A stretch of 64,000 nucleotides of DNA, taken from assembly GCF_002904295.1 (NCBI RefSeq), contig NZ_PPHG01000087.1:124001-188000 (forward strand), in the 5' to 3' direction. Below the pieces are notes generated by a model. The model ran no database searches and was not told the DNA's origin. It saw only the letters and a program-made list of their open reading frames with translations. Each line of letters begins with the position of its first letter. The first letter of the stretch is position 1. The position numbers and the translations under genes are program-made. This document shows, piece after piece, positions 14,815 through 23,517 of this stretch. The stretch comes from Amycolatopsis sp. CA-128772 (GTDB taxonomy: Bacteria > Actinomycetota > Actinomycetes > Mycobacteriales > Pseudonocardiaceae).

Positions 14815-17121
14815 ATGGGTTCTCGTCGTTTCCTGGTTCCGCGAAGATCAAGACGTACGCTGGCGGCGGGGGTGATCGTGCCCCTGGCCGCAGCCCTGGC
14901 CGTGGCCGTCGCCACCGCGGCCCCCGCCGCCGCCGCCGTGCCCGCCGGGTTCACCGACACGGTCGCGATCGGCGGCCTCAGCTCGCCGACCGCCGCCGCG
15001 TTCGCCCCCGACGGGCGGGTGTTCGTCGCGGAGAAGAGCGGCCTGGTCAAGGTGTTCGACTCGCTCGCCGACCCGACGGCGACCGTGTTCGCCGACCTCC
15101 GCACCCAGACGCAGGACTTCTGGGACCGCGGCCTGCTCGGGCTGGCGGTCGACCCCGCCTTCCCCGCCCGGCCGTACGTCTACGTCTCCTACACTCTCGA
15201 CGCCGAACCGGGCGGGACCGCGCCGCGGTGGGGCGACACCTGCCCGACGCCGCCGGGCGCGACCGACCAGGGCTGCGTCGTCACCGGCCGCGTCTCGCAG
15301 CTGACGATGGGCCCGGCCGGCACCGCGGCCAGCGAGAAACCGCTGGTCACCGGCTGGTGCCAGCAGTTCCCCAGCCATTCGGTCGGGGCGCTGGCCTTCG
15401 GGCCGGACGGCGCCCTGTACGCCGGCGGCGGTGACGGCGCCAGCTTCAACTTCGCCGACTACGGCCAGGTCGGCAACCCCTGCGCCGACCCGCCGTCGCC
15501 GGCCGGCACGAACCTGACCCCGCCGGCCGCCGAAGGCGGGGCACTGCGGTCGCAGTCGCCGCGACGCGCCGCCGGCCAGCCGGTGCTGCTCAACGGCGCG
15601 CTCCTGCGCATCGACCCCGACACCGGCGCCGGCCTGCCCGGCAACCCCTTCGCGAGCAGCGCCGACGCCAACGCCCGCCGCGTCATCGCCTACGGCTCCC
15701 GCAACCAGTTCCGGTTCGGGTTCCGGCCCGGGACGAGCGAACTGTGGGCCGGTGACGTCGGCTGGAACACCTGGGAGGAGATCAACCGGGTCGCCGACGC
15801 CGGCGACGGCGTCGCGGAGAACTTCGGCTGGCCGTGCTTCGAAGGCAACGCCCGCCAGGCCGGGTACGACGGCGCGAACCTCGACCGGTGCGAGTCGCTG
15901 TACACCGCGGGCGGCCAGACCGCGCCGTACTACGCCTACAACCACAACGCCAAGGTCGTCGCGACCGACCCGTGTCCCACCGGCGGCTCCTCGATCAGCG
16001 GGATCGCCTTCGAAGCCGGCAGCAACTACCCCGCCGAGTACGCCGGCGCGCTGTTCTTCGCCGATTCCTCCCGCGGCTGCATCTGGGCGATGCAGACGGT
16101 GGGCGGCCAGCCCAGCGCGAGCCGCCTGGTGCCCTTCGTGACCGGCGTCAGCACGCCCGTGCAGGTGCTCACCGGCCCCGGCGGGGACCTCTTCTACGTC
16201 GCGCTGGGCAGCGGCGAGCTGCGCCGGGTGAGCTACCCCGGCGGCACGAACCGGCCGCCGGTCGCCGCGGCCACGGCGACGCCGTCCAGCGGCCCGGCGC
16301 CGCTGACCGTCCAGTTCGACGGCACCGGCTCCACCGACCCGGACGCCGGAGACACCCTGACCTACGCGTGGGACCTGGACGCGGACGGCGCCTACGACGA
16401 CTCGACGGCCCCGCGGCCCACCTGGACCTACGCCACCGCCGCGGCGGTCGACGCCGGGCTGCGGGTGACCGACTCCCACGGCGCGTCGGCGGTCACGACG
16501 GTCCGGGTCACCGTCGGCACCCCGGCCGGGCTCGACCCGGTCCCGGTCATCGACACCCCGAGCCCGGCGCTGACCTGGTCGGTCGGGCAGACGGTGGCCT
16601 TCTCCGGCCGCGCGGTCGACCCCCAGGACGGCGACCTGCCGCCGTCGGCGCTGTCGTGGCGGCTCGCCATCCGGCATTGTGCGGCCAACGGCACCTGCCA
16701 CACCCACAACGTCCAGGACTTCCCGGGTGTCGCCGCCGGATCGTTCGTCGCGCCGGACCACGAGTACCCGTCGTACCTGCAGCTGACGCTGACGGCGACG
16801 GACTCGACCGGCCGGACCGGCTCCCGGACGATCGACCTGCAGCCGAAGACGGTGACGCTGAACTTCACCTCGAACCCCAGCCAGGCGATGCTCACCGTCG
16901 GCGGGACCCAGCAGCGCACCCCGTTCTCCCGGACGGTGATCGCCGGCTCGACCAACTCGATCAGCGCGAACAGCCCGCAGAACCTGCCGCCGCTGAACAC
17001 GAAGTACGCCTTCACCAGCTGGGCGCACGGCGGGGCGCGGACGCAGAACATCGTCGCGCCGCCGACGTCGGCGACCTACCAGGCGAACTACCGGCTCTGC
17101 TGGCTGCTGCAGCCCTGCTGA
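14815..17121 (+). CDS. Secreted PQQ-type sugar/sorbosone dehydrogenase with PKD domain
   Basis: A 768-residue exported protein. A signal peptide with an RRSRR start covers about residues 1-42, followed by a GSDH-type six-bladed propeller (SSPTAAAFAPDGRVFVAEKSG, GLLGLAVDPAF, HSVGALAFGPDGALYAGGGDGA, AYGSRNQFRFGF, WNTWEEIN, NFGWPCFEG) to about 480. A PKD domain follows (PPVAAATATPSSGPAPLTVQFDGTGS, TYAWDLDADG), then a beta-rich tail. It would oxidise sugars or related alcohols outside the cell with PQQ. ATG 14815 has GAGGAG about 7 bases upstream; the longer upstream frame is antisense to the QorB gene. Confidence 0.88.
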   Translation: MGSRRFLVPRRSRRTLAAGVIVPLAAALAVAVATAAPAAAAVPAGFTDTVAIGGLSSPTAAAFAPDGRVFVAEKSGLVKVFDSLADPTATVFADLRTQTQDFWDRGLLGLAVDPAFPARPYVYVSYTLDAEPGGTAPRWGDTCPTPPGATDQGCVVTGRVSQLTMGPAGTAASEKPLVTGWCQQFPSHSVGALAFGPDGALYAGGGDGASFNFADYGQVGNPCADPPSPAGTNLTPPAAEGGALRSQSPRRAAGQPVLLNGALLRIDPDTGAGLPGNPFASSADANARRVIAYGSRNQFRFGFRPGTSELWAGDVGWNTWEEINRVADAGDGVAENFGWPCFEGNARQAGYDGANLDRCESLYTAGGQTAPYYAYNHNAKVVATDPCPTGGSSISGIAFEAGSNYPAEYAGALFFADSSRGCIWAMQTVGGQPSASRLVPFVTGVSTPVQVLTGPGGDLFYVALGSGELRRVSYPGGTNRPPVAAATATPSSGPAPLTVQFDGTGSTDPDAGDTLTYAWDLDADGAYDDSTAPRPTWTYATAAAVDAGLRVTDSHGASAVTTVRVTVGTPAGLDPVPVIDTPSPALTWSVGQTVAFSGRAVDPQDGDLPPSALSWRLAIRHCAANGTCHTHNVQDFPGVAAGSFVAPDHEYPSYLQLTLTATDSTGRTGSRTIDLQPKTVTLNFTSNPSQAMLTVGGTQQRTPFSRTVIAGSTNSISANSPQNLPPLNTKYAFTSWAHGGARTQNIVAPPTSATYQANYRLCWLLQPC

Positions 17122-17126
17122 GCGGG

Positions 17127-17155
17127 GTGACCCGGCGCCGCGGGCGCCGGGTCAC
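17127..17155. terminator. Bidirectional hairpin terminator
   Basis: A perfect 13-base stem (GTGACCCGGCGCC / GGCGCCGGGTCAC) with a GCG loop, between the convergent sugar dehydrogenase and sigma factor genes. It overlaps the last codon and stop of the sigma gene. There is no U-tract, as is usual in actinomycetes. Confidence 0.85.
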
Positions 17156-18498
17156 TCTCCGGGGTTCTTCGTCTTTTCGGCCTTCTTCGACTCTTTCGCC
17201 GATTCCTTCGCCGCCTTCGACGACTCCTTGGCGGCCCGTTTGGACGACTTCGCGGCCGGATCGTTCCCGAGGCCGTTGCCGTTGTTGCCGTTCCCGTTGT
17301 TGCCGTTTCCGTTGCCGTTGTTGCCGGTGCCCGCCGCTCCCGGTTCCCCGGACGCCGTGGATCCCGGCGACTCCCCCGCCGGCTGCTGCTCACCGGTCGT
17401 CACCACGCCCGTGCCGCCGGGCACCGGCGTGACCTGCCCGTCCGGGCCCGGCTGGACGTCGCCGGGCGGGACGCCGGCGCGCGAGCCGGCCTGCGGTCCG
17501 CTCCGCCCGGGCTGGCTCGTCGTGCCGTCACCGGGCACCGGCGGCGACGGCGCGTCGCCGGCGGTGCTCGCGCCGATCGTCACCGTCGTGACCAGCGCCG
17601 CGCCCGCGGCGGCCACCTTCGCCGCCGTGGCCCACGACAGGGCCGACGCACCGGTGCCGGTGGCTCCGGCCGCGGCGCCGGCGGACGCGAGGGACCCGGA
17701 GGCCGACAACCACTGCGAGACGATCGGGACACCCAGGATCAGCGGGGCCACCGCGGCGGGCAGCTCCGAGTTGAGCTGCCGGAGCCCGGCGGCCAGCTCC
17801 CGGCAGTCCGCGCACCGGTCGAGGTGGGCGGCGATCCGGTGCGCCTTGTGGTCGGAGATCCCGTCGCGCACGAACTTGGCCAGCTGACCGGAGATGTTCT
17901 TGCAGGTGCGCCGCCGCGCCTCGGGAACGTGCTGGTCCAGGTAGGCCTGCCGCAGGCCCTCGCGGGCGCGGTAGGCCAGCGCGGCGACCCCGTTCGGTGT
18001 CATCCCGAGGTCCTCGGCGATCCGGGCGGGCGGGTCGCCGTCGATCTCGGTCCGCCACAGCACCGTCCGCCACCGCTCGGGCAGGCTCGCGAACGCGTCC
18101 ACGGCCACCGTGGCGTGCAGCCGGCTGCCCACCGGTTCGTCGCTCCCGGCGCCCGGCAGCACGTCCGGCACCTCGGCCACCAGCGAGACGGCCGAGTCGC
18201 GCCGGCGCCAGCTGATCATCGTGTTCCGGATGGTCGTCAGCAGGTACGGGCGGAAATCCTCGTCCGGCCCCTCGCCGGAGCGCAGAATCCGTAGTACGCG
18301 GGTGAATCCTTCGGCGATCAGGTCCTCGCGCTCCGCCTGGTCGGCCGCGATCGCGGCCGCCACCCGGCGGGCGGCGACGAGGTGCCGGTCGTAGAGCTCG
18401 CCGTACGCCGCGATGTCCCCACCGCGGACCGCCGCGATCAAAGCCGCATCGCTCGGGGCGTCCGTCGTCCCGGCCGCCGCCGGCGCCACTTCGGTCAC
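17152..18498 (-). CDS. ECF sigma factor fused to anti-sigma zinc finger, TM helix and low-complexity tail
   Basis: A 448-residue protein. The sigma region 2 (about 18-100, GELYDRHLVAARRVA, QAEREDLIAEGFTRVLRIL, RPYLLTTIRNTMISWRRRDS) and region 4 (about 135-185, FASLPERWRTVLWRTEIDG, IAEDLGMTPNGVAALAYRAREGL) are complete. Next comes an anti-sigma-type zinc motif with His226, Cys229 and Cys232 (HLDRCADC), a hydrophobic helix at about 289-310, a Pro/Gly/Ser-rich stretch, Asn-Gly repeats (about 392-411) and an Ala/Lys/Glu/Ser tail. The sigma factor thus carries its own membrane-anchored anti-sigma-like extension. The GTG at 18498 has GAGAGGGG 5 bases upstream. The target regulon is unknown. Confidence 0.85.
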   Translation of the reverse strand: MTEVAPAAAGTTDAPSDAALIAAVRGGDIAAYGELYDRHLVAARRVAAAIAADQAEREDLIAEGFTRVLRILRSGEGPDEDFRPYLLTTIRNTMISWRRRDSAVSLVAEVPDVLPGAGSDEPVGSRLHATVAVDAFASLPERWRTVLWRTEIDGDPPARIAEDLGMTPNGVAALAYRAREGLRQAYLDQHVPEARRRTCKNISGQLAKFVRDGISDHKAHRIAAHLDRCADCRELAAGLRQLNSELPAAVAPLILGVPIVSQWLSASGSLASAGAAAGATGTGASALSWATAAKVAAAGAALVTTVTIGASTAGDAPSPPVPGDGTTSQPGRSGPQAGSRAGVPPGDVQPGPDGQVTPVPGGTGVVTTGEQQPAGESPGSTASGEPGAAGTGNNGNGNGNNGNGNNGNGLGNDPAAKSSKRAAKESSKAAKESAKESKKAEKTKNPGE

Positions 18499-18816
18499 CA
18501 CACCCCTCTCACCGTGCGGATGCACGTGCAGAACGTCCGGAGATAGTCGCGCAACGAGTGACACCTGCGCAAGGTTGCGGCGCCGAAAGGCTTTTCCCGG
18601 ATTTCTCCGGTCCCGAGCAACCGGCGCGCGGACTTGTCACTTCCCTGAGCGTTCCCCGGCGGGTTCCGGGCGGTTCGCGGGTGCCGCGTTGCCCAGGATC
18701 GTACCGGCGAGTAGAAGACGAAGGCGGTGGCCACACCGGTGACCACCTACTGTCCGATGTGGACGGTGAAGAGCCTGGAGCCGCTCCGCACCGGCCACCA
18801 CCAGAAGGGTTTCCCC
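18499..18816. other. Divergent intergenic region between sigma factor and secreted hydrolase
   Basis: About 318 bases with no credible gene. It should hold both promoters. The minus side has TTGCGC and ACTATCT-like elements around 18550-18590; the plus side has the 14-base motif at 18751-18764. The open frame from 18727 into the hydrolase was rejected as leader sequence. Confidence 0.5.
18751..18764 (+). promoter_or_regulatory. 14-base motif TGTCCGATGTGGAC (copy 1)
   Basis: Identical to 24076-24089. Both copies lie 44-53 bases upstream of the start of a plus-strand gene encoding an exported protein. GTCC and GGAC form short inverted arms. It could be a regulator site or a promoter element. 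Confidence 0.5.
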
Positions 18817-20211
18817 ATGCGCAGAGCCCTGCTCGTGCTACTGACCGTGCTCCTGCCGTCCCTGGTGACCACCGGGATCGCCCAGGCGGCACCGGCCGCC
18901 GCGCCGACGGTGACGGCGGTGCCCGCGAACGCCGGCCGGGGCTGGCCGGTCAGCGGCGCCCAAGGCGTCCTGGACCTCGCCGCCCGCGGGTACGTCGAGG
19001 AGGAGTACCTGCTGTCCGGCCAGGCCGACACGTTCGACCAGGCCGGCCTGTGGACTGACGACGGCCGCTGGGCCACCCGCGTGGCCAGCACCGGCAACCC
19101 GTACACCACACGGATGGTCGTGGTGCGGCCGCGCGACGCCGCGCGGTTCACCGGCACGGTCGTGGTCGAATGGCTCAACGTCAGTTTCGGCGTCGACATC
19201 CCGGTGGACTTCTCGCAGTCCTACGAGCACTTCATCCGCGAGGGCTACGCCTACGTCGGGGTGACGACCCAGAAAGCCGGGGCCGACAAGCTCAAGAGCC
19301 TCGACCCCGCCCGCTACGGGGCGGTGAGCCTCAGCGGGGATGCGCTTTCCTACGACGTTTTCGCGCAGGCGGCCCAGGCGGTCCGGGCGAATCCGCAGTT
19401 GCTGGGCGGCCGGACGCCGTCGGTCGTACTGGCCACCGGGCACTCGCAGTCGGCGCTGCGGCTGACCACCTTCGCCAACGCGGTCCAGCCGGTGCGCCGC
19501 AGCTACGACGGCATCCTCATCCACGGCCGGGCGGCGCCGGCCGCTCCGATCGGCGAAGGAATCATCGGCCCGCTGTCGGCGCGGATCCGCACCGACCTCG
19601 GCGTCCCGGTGTTCGTCCTGCAGTCGGAGACCGACGTCATCGCCTCGGCCTCGGTCCGGCAGGACACCGCGCTGGTGCGGACCTGGGAGGTGGCCGGCAC
19701 CGCGCACGCCGACCGGTACGGCCTCGACCTGTACAACGCGGCCAACGCCCGGGACCGGTCCATCAACGACGGCGCCCCGACGACCTGCGACAAACCGGTC
19801 AACAGCATGACGTTCCGCTACGCGGAGAACGCCGCGTTCCGCTACCTGGACCGCTGGGCGCGCGGCGGCGCGGCCCCGCCCACCGCGACGCCGATCGCGA
19901 TGCTGCTCAACCTCGTCATCCTGCGTGACGGCGACCAGAACGCCCTCGGCGGCGTCCGGCTGCCGGACCTCGCCGTCCCGGTGGCGTCCTATTCGCCCAA
20001 CAACAGCGGCGGCAACGTGGCGGGCGCGTGCCTGCTGCTGGGCACGACGACGCCGCTGACGCCGGCCCGACTCCGGCAGCTGTACCCGGACCACGCCGCC
20101 TACGTCGCCAAGTTCACCGCGGCGGCGGACCGGGCGCTGCGGGCGGGCTACCTGCTGCAACCGGACCGCGACGAGGCCGTGGCCCGCGTCCAGGCCGCCC
20201 CGGTGCCCTGA
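18817..20211 (+). CDS. Secreted alpha/beta hydrolase-domain protein
   Basis: A 464-residue exported protein with signal peptide MRRALLVLLTVLLPSLVTTGIAQA. The nucleophile elbow is GHSQS (Ser210), and a candidate catalytic His is in AGTAHAD (His297). Early motifs TGTVVVEWLNVSFGVDI and FIREGYAYVGVTTQKAG match the alpha/beta-hydrolase-domain family seen in actinomycetes; the substrate is unknown. ATG 18817 is chosen because it starts the signal peptide; the frame is open to 18727 but that part is not signal-like. It is closed by a strong terminator. Confidence 0.85.
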   Translation: MRRALLVLLTVLLPSLVTTGIAQAAPAAAPTVTAVPANAGRGWPVSGAQGVLDLAARGYVEEEYLLSGQADTFDQAGLWTDDGRWATRVASTGNPYTTRMVVVRPRDAARFTGTVVVEWLNVSFGVDIPVDFSQSYEHFIREGYAYVGVTTQKAGADKLKSLDPARYGAVSLSGDALSYDVFAQAAQAVRANPQLLGGRTPSVVLATGHSQSALRLTTFANAVQPVRRSYDGILIHGRAAPAAPIGEGIIGPLSARIRTDLGVPVFVLQSETDVIASASVRQDTALVRTWEVAGTAHADRYGLDLYNAANARDRSINDGAPTTCDKPVNSMTFRYAENAAFRYLDRWARGGAAPPTATPIAMLLNLVILRDGDQNALGGVRLPDLAVPVASYSPNNSGGNVAGACLLLGTTTPLTPARLRQLYPDHAAYVAKFTAAADRALRAGYLLQPDRDEAVARVQAAPVP

Positions 20212-20232
20212 CCCGCAACCGTCCACAAAGGA

Positions 20233-20268
20233 TTCCGGCGGGCCCGTTCGTCGGCCGGGCCCGCCGGA
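20233..20268 (+). terminator. Hairpin terminator
   Basis: A perfect 14-base stem (TTCCGGCGGGCCCG / CGGGCCCGCCGGAA) with an 8-base loop, 21 bases after the hydrolase stop, isolating it from the FadD gene. Confidence 0.88.
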
Positions 20269-20330
20269 ACCCGTTCCGCTCCGCCGGCAAGCTGACAAAC
20301 CCGGACCCATCCGCGTATGGTGTCGAAAAC

Positions 20331-20344
20331 AGTAACATGTTCTA
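20331..20344 (+). promoter_or_regulatory. KstR-like operator upstream of FadD gene
   Basis: AGTAACATGTTCTA matches the KstR consensus TNNAACNNGTTNNA at all fixed positions except the first. The core AACATGTT is a perfect palindrome, 25-38 bases before the FadD start. A better match stands upstream of the GMC gene at 62413-62426. Confidence 0.55.
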
Positions 20345-20368
20345 GTTTGACGCCGCGGAAGGACCGGG

Positions 20369-21955
20369 ATGGACGAGCAGGCGATGCGGTACCCCAACCA
20401 CCTCGGCCACCTGGTGGTTTCCGCCCTGAAGCGGCACCGGGACAAGCCGGTCATGGTGCTGGGCGACACCACGATGACCGGGGGCCGGACCGCCGAGCAG
20501 GTCAGCCAGTACGCGCAGGCGTTCGAGGCCCTCGGCGCCGGCACCGGCGCGCCGGTCGCGCTGCTGTCGTTGAACCGGCCGGAGGTCCTGCTCATCATCG
20601 CCGCCGGCCAGCTGCAGGGCTCGCGGCGCACGGCGCTGCACCCGCTGGGGTCGCTCGACGACCACGCCTACATCCTCGCCGACGCCGGCATCACCACCCT
20701 GATCATCGACCCCGTGCCCGCCTTCGTCGACCGCGCGCTCGGCCTGCTCGAGAAGGTGCCCGGGCTGACCCAGGTGCTCACCATCGGGCCGGTGCCGGAG
20801 GGGCTGGCCCACGTCGGCGAGGACCTGACCGCGACGGCCGCGACGTTCGAGCCCACGGAACTGAAGCCCGCCGTGCTGCCGCCGGACCAGGTCGTCTCGA
20901 TCACCTACACCGGCGGGACGACCGGCAAGCCGAAGGGCGTCATGGGCACCGCGCAGGCGATGACCACGATGACGCAGATCCAGCTGGCCGAATGGGAGTG
21001 GCCGGAGGCGCCGAAGTTCCTCATCTGCACCCCGCTTTCGCACGCCGGTGCGGCGTTCTTCGCACCGACGCTGCTCAAGGGCGGCTCGCTGGTCGTGGTG
21101 CCGAAGTTCGACCCCGCCGAGACCCTGCGGATCATCGAAGAGCAGCGGATCACCGCGACCATGCTCGTGCCCACCATGCTCTACGCGCTGATGGACCACC
21201 CGGACTCGCGCACGCGGGACCTGTCGTCGCTGCAGACGGTGTACTACGGGGCCGCGTCGATCAACCCGGTCCGGCTGCGCGAGGCGATCGACCGGTTCGG
21301 GCCGATCTTCGCCCAGTACTACGGCCAGTCCGAGGCCCCGATGGCGATCAGCTACTTGGCCAAGGGCGACCACGACGACGCGCGCCTGGCCTCCTGCGGC
21401 CGCCCGTCGGCCTTCCTGCGCACCGCGCTGCTCGGCGCGGACGGCACCCCGGTGGCCCCGGGCGAGCCGGGCGAGATCTGCGTGGCCGGTCCCCTGCTCG
21501 CCGGCGGCTACTGGAACCTGCCGGAGATCACCGCCGAGACGTTCCGCGACGGCTGGCTGCACACCGGCGACGTCGCCCGCGAGGACGAGAACGGCTTCTG
21601 GTTCATCGTCGACCGGGTGAAGGACATGATCGTCACCGGCGGGTTCAACGTCTTCCCGCGCGAGGTGGAGGACGTCGTGGCCGAGCACCCGGCGGTCGCC
21701 CAGGTGGGCGTGATCGGCACGCCGGACGACAAGTGGGGCGAAGCGGTGACGGCGGTGGTGGTCCTGCGGCCGGACGCGGACGGCGACCTCGAGCGGCTCA
21801 CGGCCGAGATCCAGGCGGCGGTCCGGGAGCGCAAGGGCCCGGTGCACGTGCCCAAGCAGGTGATCGTGGCCGCGTCGCTGCCGATGACCGGGCTGGGCAA
21901 GCCGGACAAGAAGGCGTTGCGCGCCCAGTACGAGCCCCGCAGCGCCGGCGTGTAG
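20369..21955 (+). CDS. Acyl-CoA synthetase, FadD type
   Basis: A 528-residue ANL-superfamily ligase that adenylates a carboxylic acid and transfers it to CoA. Motifs: P-loop ITYTGGTTGKPKGVMG (about 178-193), YYGQSEAP (A5), GYWNLPEITAETFRDGWLHTGDVA (A7-A8), DRVKDMIVTGGFNVFPREVEDV and the C-terminal catalytic lysine region LGKPDKKAL. It resembles mycobacterial FadD8-like enzymes. AAGGA lies 6-7 bases before ATG. The KstR-like site suggests a sterol or branched-acid substrate, by inference only. Confidence 0.9.
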   Translation: MDEQAMRYPNHLGHLVVSALKRHRDKPVMVLGDTTMTGGRTAEQVSQYAQAFEALGAGTGAPVALLSLNRPEVLLIIAAGQLQGSRRTALHPLGSLDDHAYILADAGITTLIIDPVPAFVDRALGLLEKVPGLTQVLTIGPVPEGLAHVGEDLTATAATFEPTELKPAVLPPDQVVSITYTGGTTGKPKGVMGTAQAMTTMTQIQLAEWEWPEAPKFLICTPLSHAGAAFFAPTLLKGGSLVVVPKFDPAETLRIIEEQRITATMLVPTMLYALMDHPDSRTRDLSSLQTVYYGAASINPVRLREAIDRFGPIFAQYYGQSEAPMAISYLAKGDHDDARLASCGRPSAFLRTALLGADGTPVAPGEPGEICVAGPLLAGGYWNLPEITAETFRDGWLHTGDVAREDENGFWFIVDRVKDMIVTGGFNVFPREVEDVVAEHPAVAQVGVIGTPDDKWGEAVTAVVVLRPDADGDLERLTAEIQAAVRERKGPVHVPKQVIVAASLPMTGLGKPDKKALRAQYEPRSAGV

Positions 21956-22082
21956 GCCGTTATACGCAGTCCTCCCTTCGGGCGAAGCGACCTCCGCTGT
22001 CACGAACCGGCGAGCACGCTCGTCCCCGTGATGTGCAGCCGTCCGGGACCACCGGGCGGCGCCGGACGGAGGGAACAGGCGC

Positions 22083-22826
22083 ATGAAGGTCGTCGTCATC
22101 GGCGGGACCGGTCTGATCGGCCGGAACCTGGTGCCGTGGCTGGCCGGGCAGGGCCACGAAGCGGTGCCCGCGGCGCCGAGCACCGGAGTGGACACCCTGA
22201 CCGGCGAAGGGCTGAAGGAGGCATCGCGGGGCGCGGACGTCGTGGTGGACGTCTCGAACTCGCCGTCGTTCGCCGACGACGACGTCATGGCGTTCTTCCG
22301 CACCTCGACCACCAACCTCACCGAAGCCGCCGCGGAGGCAGGCGTCGGGCACTACGTCGCGCTGTCGGTGGTGGGCACGGACCGGCAGCCCGGCGTCGGG
22401 TACTTCCGGGCGAAGGTCGCGCAGGAGCAGCTGATCGCCGGGTCGGGGCTGCCCTATTCGATCGTGCGCGCGACGCAGTTCTTCGAGTTCGCCGGCGGGA
22501 TCGCGGACGGCTCGGCCACCGACGGGGTGGTGCGGCTGCCCGGTGCGGGTGTGCAGCCGATGGCGGCGGCCGAGGTGTCCGCGGCCGTCGGCCGGGCCGC
22601 TGCCGGCGAACCCACCGGCGGTGTCAGCGAGGTCGCCGGCCCGGAGGTCTTCGGGCTCGACGAGTGGGTGCGCACCGTGCTGACCGCGCGCGCCGACCCG
22701 CGGCCGGTGGTCACCGACCCGCAGGCGCCGTACTTCGGTGCCGTGCCGGGGCCGGCGGACCTCCTGCCGGGGCCGGGCGCGCGGCTGGCCGGGACGACGC
22801 TCGCGCAGTGGCTCGCCCGGCCGTGA
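22083..22826 (+). CDS. NAD(P)-dependent oxidoreductase, atypical SDR (NmrA-like)
   Basis: A 247-residue atypical short-chain dehydrogenase with the Rossmann motif VVIGGTGLIGRNLVPWL, DVVVDVSNSP, a tyrosine in GHYVALSVVG (the usual YxxxK is absent; GYFRAKVAQEQLI supplies a lysine) and SIVRATQFFEFAGGIAD. Such proteins often act as NADPH-sensing or quinone-reducing enzymes. GGAGGGAA lies 9 bases upstream of ATG. It follows FadD after 127 bases with its own possible promoter, and is convergent with the next small gene. Confidence 0.85.
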   Translation: MKVVVIGGTGLIGRNLVPWLAGQGHEAVPAAPSTGVDTLTGEGLKEASRGADVVVDVSNSPSFADDDVMAFFRTSTTNLTEAAAEAGVGHYVALSVVGTDRQPGVGYFRAKVAQEQLIAGSGLPYSIVRATQFFEFAGGIADGSATDGVVRLPGAGVQPMAAAEVSAAVGRAAAGEPTGGVSEVAGPEVFGLDEWVRTVLTARADPRPVVTDPQAPYFGAVPGPADLLPGPGARLAGTTLAQWLARP

Positions 22827-22830
22827 CGCG

Positions 22831-23061
22831 CTACGCGCCGTCGTGGTCCGGGTCGGCGTTGAGCACGATGCAGCCGACGTAGCCGTCGCGTGCCCGGGTC
22901 ACCTTCAGCAGCAGGCTCGGCCGGTAGATCGAGTCGTTGTCGTTGAAGGTGTCCCGGCCGGTGCGCTGCGCGTCGGGCTCCCGGTCGGCGGCGGGCGGGG
23001 TCCCGCCCCGCCGCTCGACGCCGCCCTGCTTGTCCTCACGTATGCGTCGTCGAGCGGTCAC
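22831..23061 (-). CDS. Small hypothetical protein
   Basis: A 76-residue reading with strongly biased G/C third positions in its second half (FNDNDSIYRPSLLLKVTRARDGYVGCIVLNADPDHDG), which argues it is coding. The N-terminal half is polar and Arg-rich; the true start may be later than the GTG at 23061. It is divergent from the SnoaL-type gene and could share the palindrome at 23095-23106. No family is recognised. Confidence 0.5.
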   Translation of the reverse strand: MTARRRIREDKQGGVERRGGTPPAADREPDAQRTGRDTFNDNDSIYRPSLLLKVTRARDGYVGCIVLNADPDHDGA

Positions 23062-23094
23062 CGAAAGCGAGCAGGTACGCTGGCGGCGTCATAC

Positions 23095-23106
23095 TCAATT
23101 AATTGA
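23095..23106. promoter_or_regulatory. Palindrome TCAATTAATTGA, candidate PadR operator 1
   Basis: A perfect 12-base dyad, with symmetry extending to 18 bases, 16 bases before the SnoaL-type start. It has the same form, TCAAYTARTTGA, as the palindrome at the start of the PadR gene 400 bases downstream, and AT-rich sequence is rare in this region. Confidence 0.65.
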
Positions 23107-23121
23107 CTACCTGAGGTGCCC

Positions 23122-23511
23122 ATGAGCAGCTTCCGCAAGGCCGTCGAAGCCCGCGATCCCGACGCCATGGCGGCGACGCTGGCCGAGAACGTCGTGTTCC
23201 GGAGCCCGGTGGCGTTCCGGCCGTACCCGGGCAAGGCGATCACGGCCGCGATCCTGCGCGGCGTGCTGCGCGTGTTCGAGGACTTCCGTTACGTGCGTGA
23301 GCTCAGCGGCGGCGAGGGCCGGGACCACGCGCTCGTCTTCGAGGCCCGGATCGGCGACACCCGCGTCGAAGGCTGCGACTTCCTGCACTTCGACGACGAC
23401 GGCCTGATCGACGAGTTCACGGTGATGGTCCGCCCGCTCTCGGCGGCGCAGGCGCTGGCGGAGGCGATGGCGGCCCAGTTCGACCGGATCCAGCGCGAAG
23501 CACTCAACTAG
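23122..23511 (+). CDS. SnoaL/NTF2-like protein
   Basis: A 129-residue protein of the NTF2-like cone fold: SFRKAVEARDPDAMAATLAENVVFRSPVAF, then RGVLRVFEDFRYVRELSGGEGRDHALVFEARI, then GCDFLHFDDDGLIDEFTVMVRPLSAAQALAEAM, the classic SnoaL order. It may be a small enzyme or ligand-binding protein. GAGGTG sits just before ATG 23122. It is followed directly by a PadR gene, and the pair is probably an autoregulated operon. Confidence 0.85.
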   Translation: MSSFRKAVEARDPDAMAATLAENVVFRSPVAFRPYPGKAITAAILRGVLRVFEDFRYVRELSGGEGRDHALVFEARIGDTRVEGCDFLHFDDDGLIDEFTVMVRPLSAAQALAEAMAAQFDRIQREALN

Positions 23512-23516
23512 TTGAG
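23503..23516. promoter_or_regulatory. Palindrome CTCAACTAGTTGAG, candidate PadR operator 2
   Basis: A perfect 14-base dyad that spans the stop codon of the SnoaL-type gene and ends two bases before the PadR ATG. It matches the form of the upstream palindrome. It could be a second regulator site or block translation initiation. Confidence 0.6.
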
Positions 23517-23517
23517 C

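Noticed and set aside
18727..18816. In-frame extension of the secreted hydrolase to an earlier start.
   Set aside because: It would precede the clear signal peptide and includes the 14-base motif; most likely untranslated leader.
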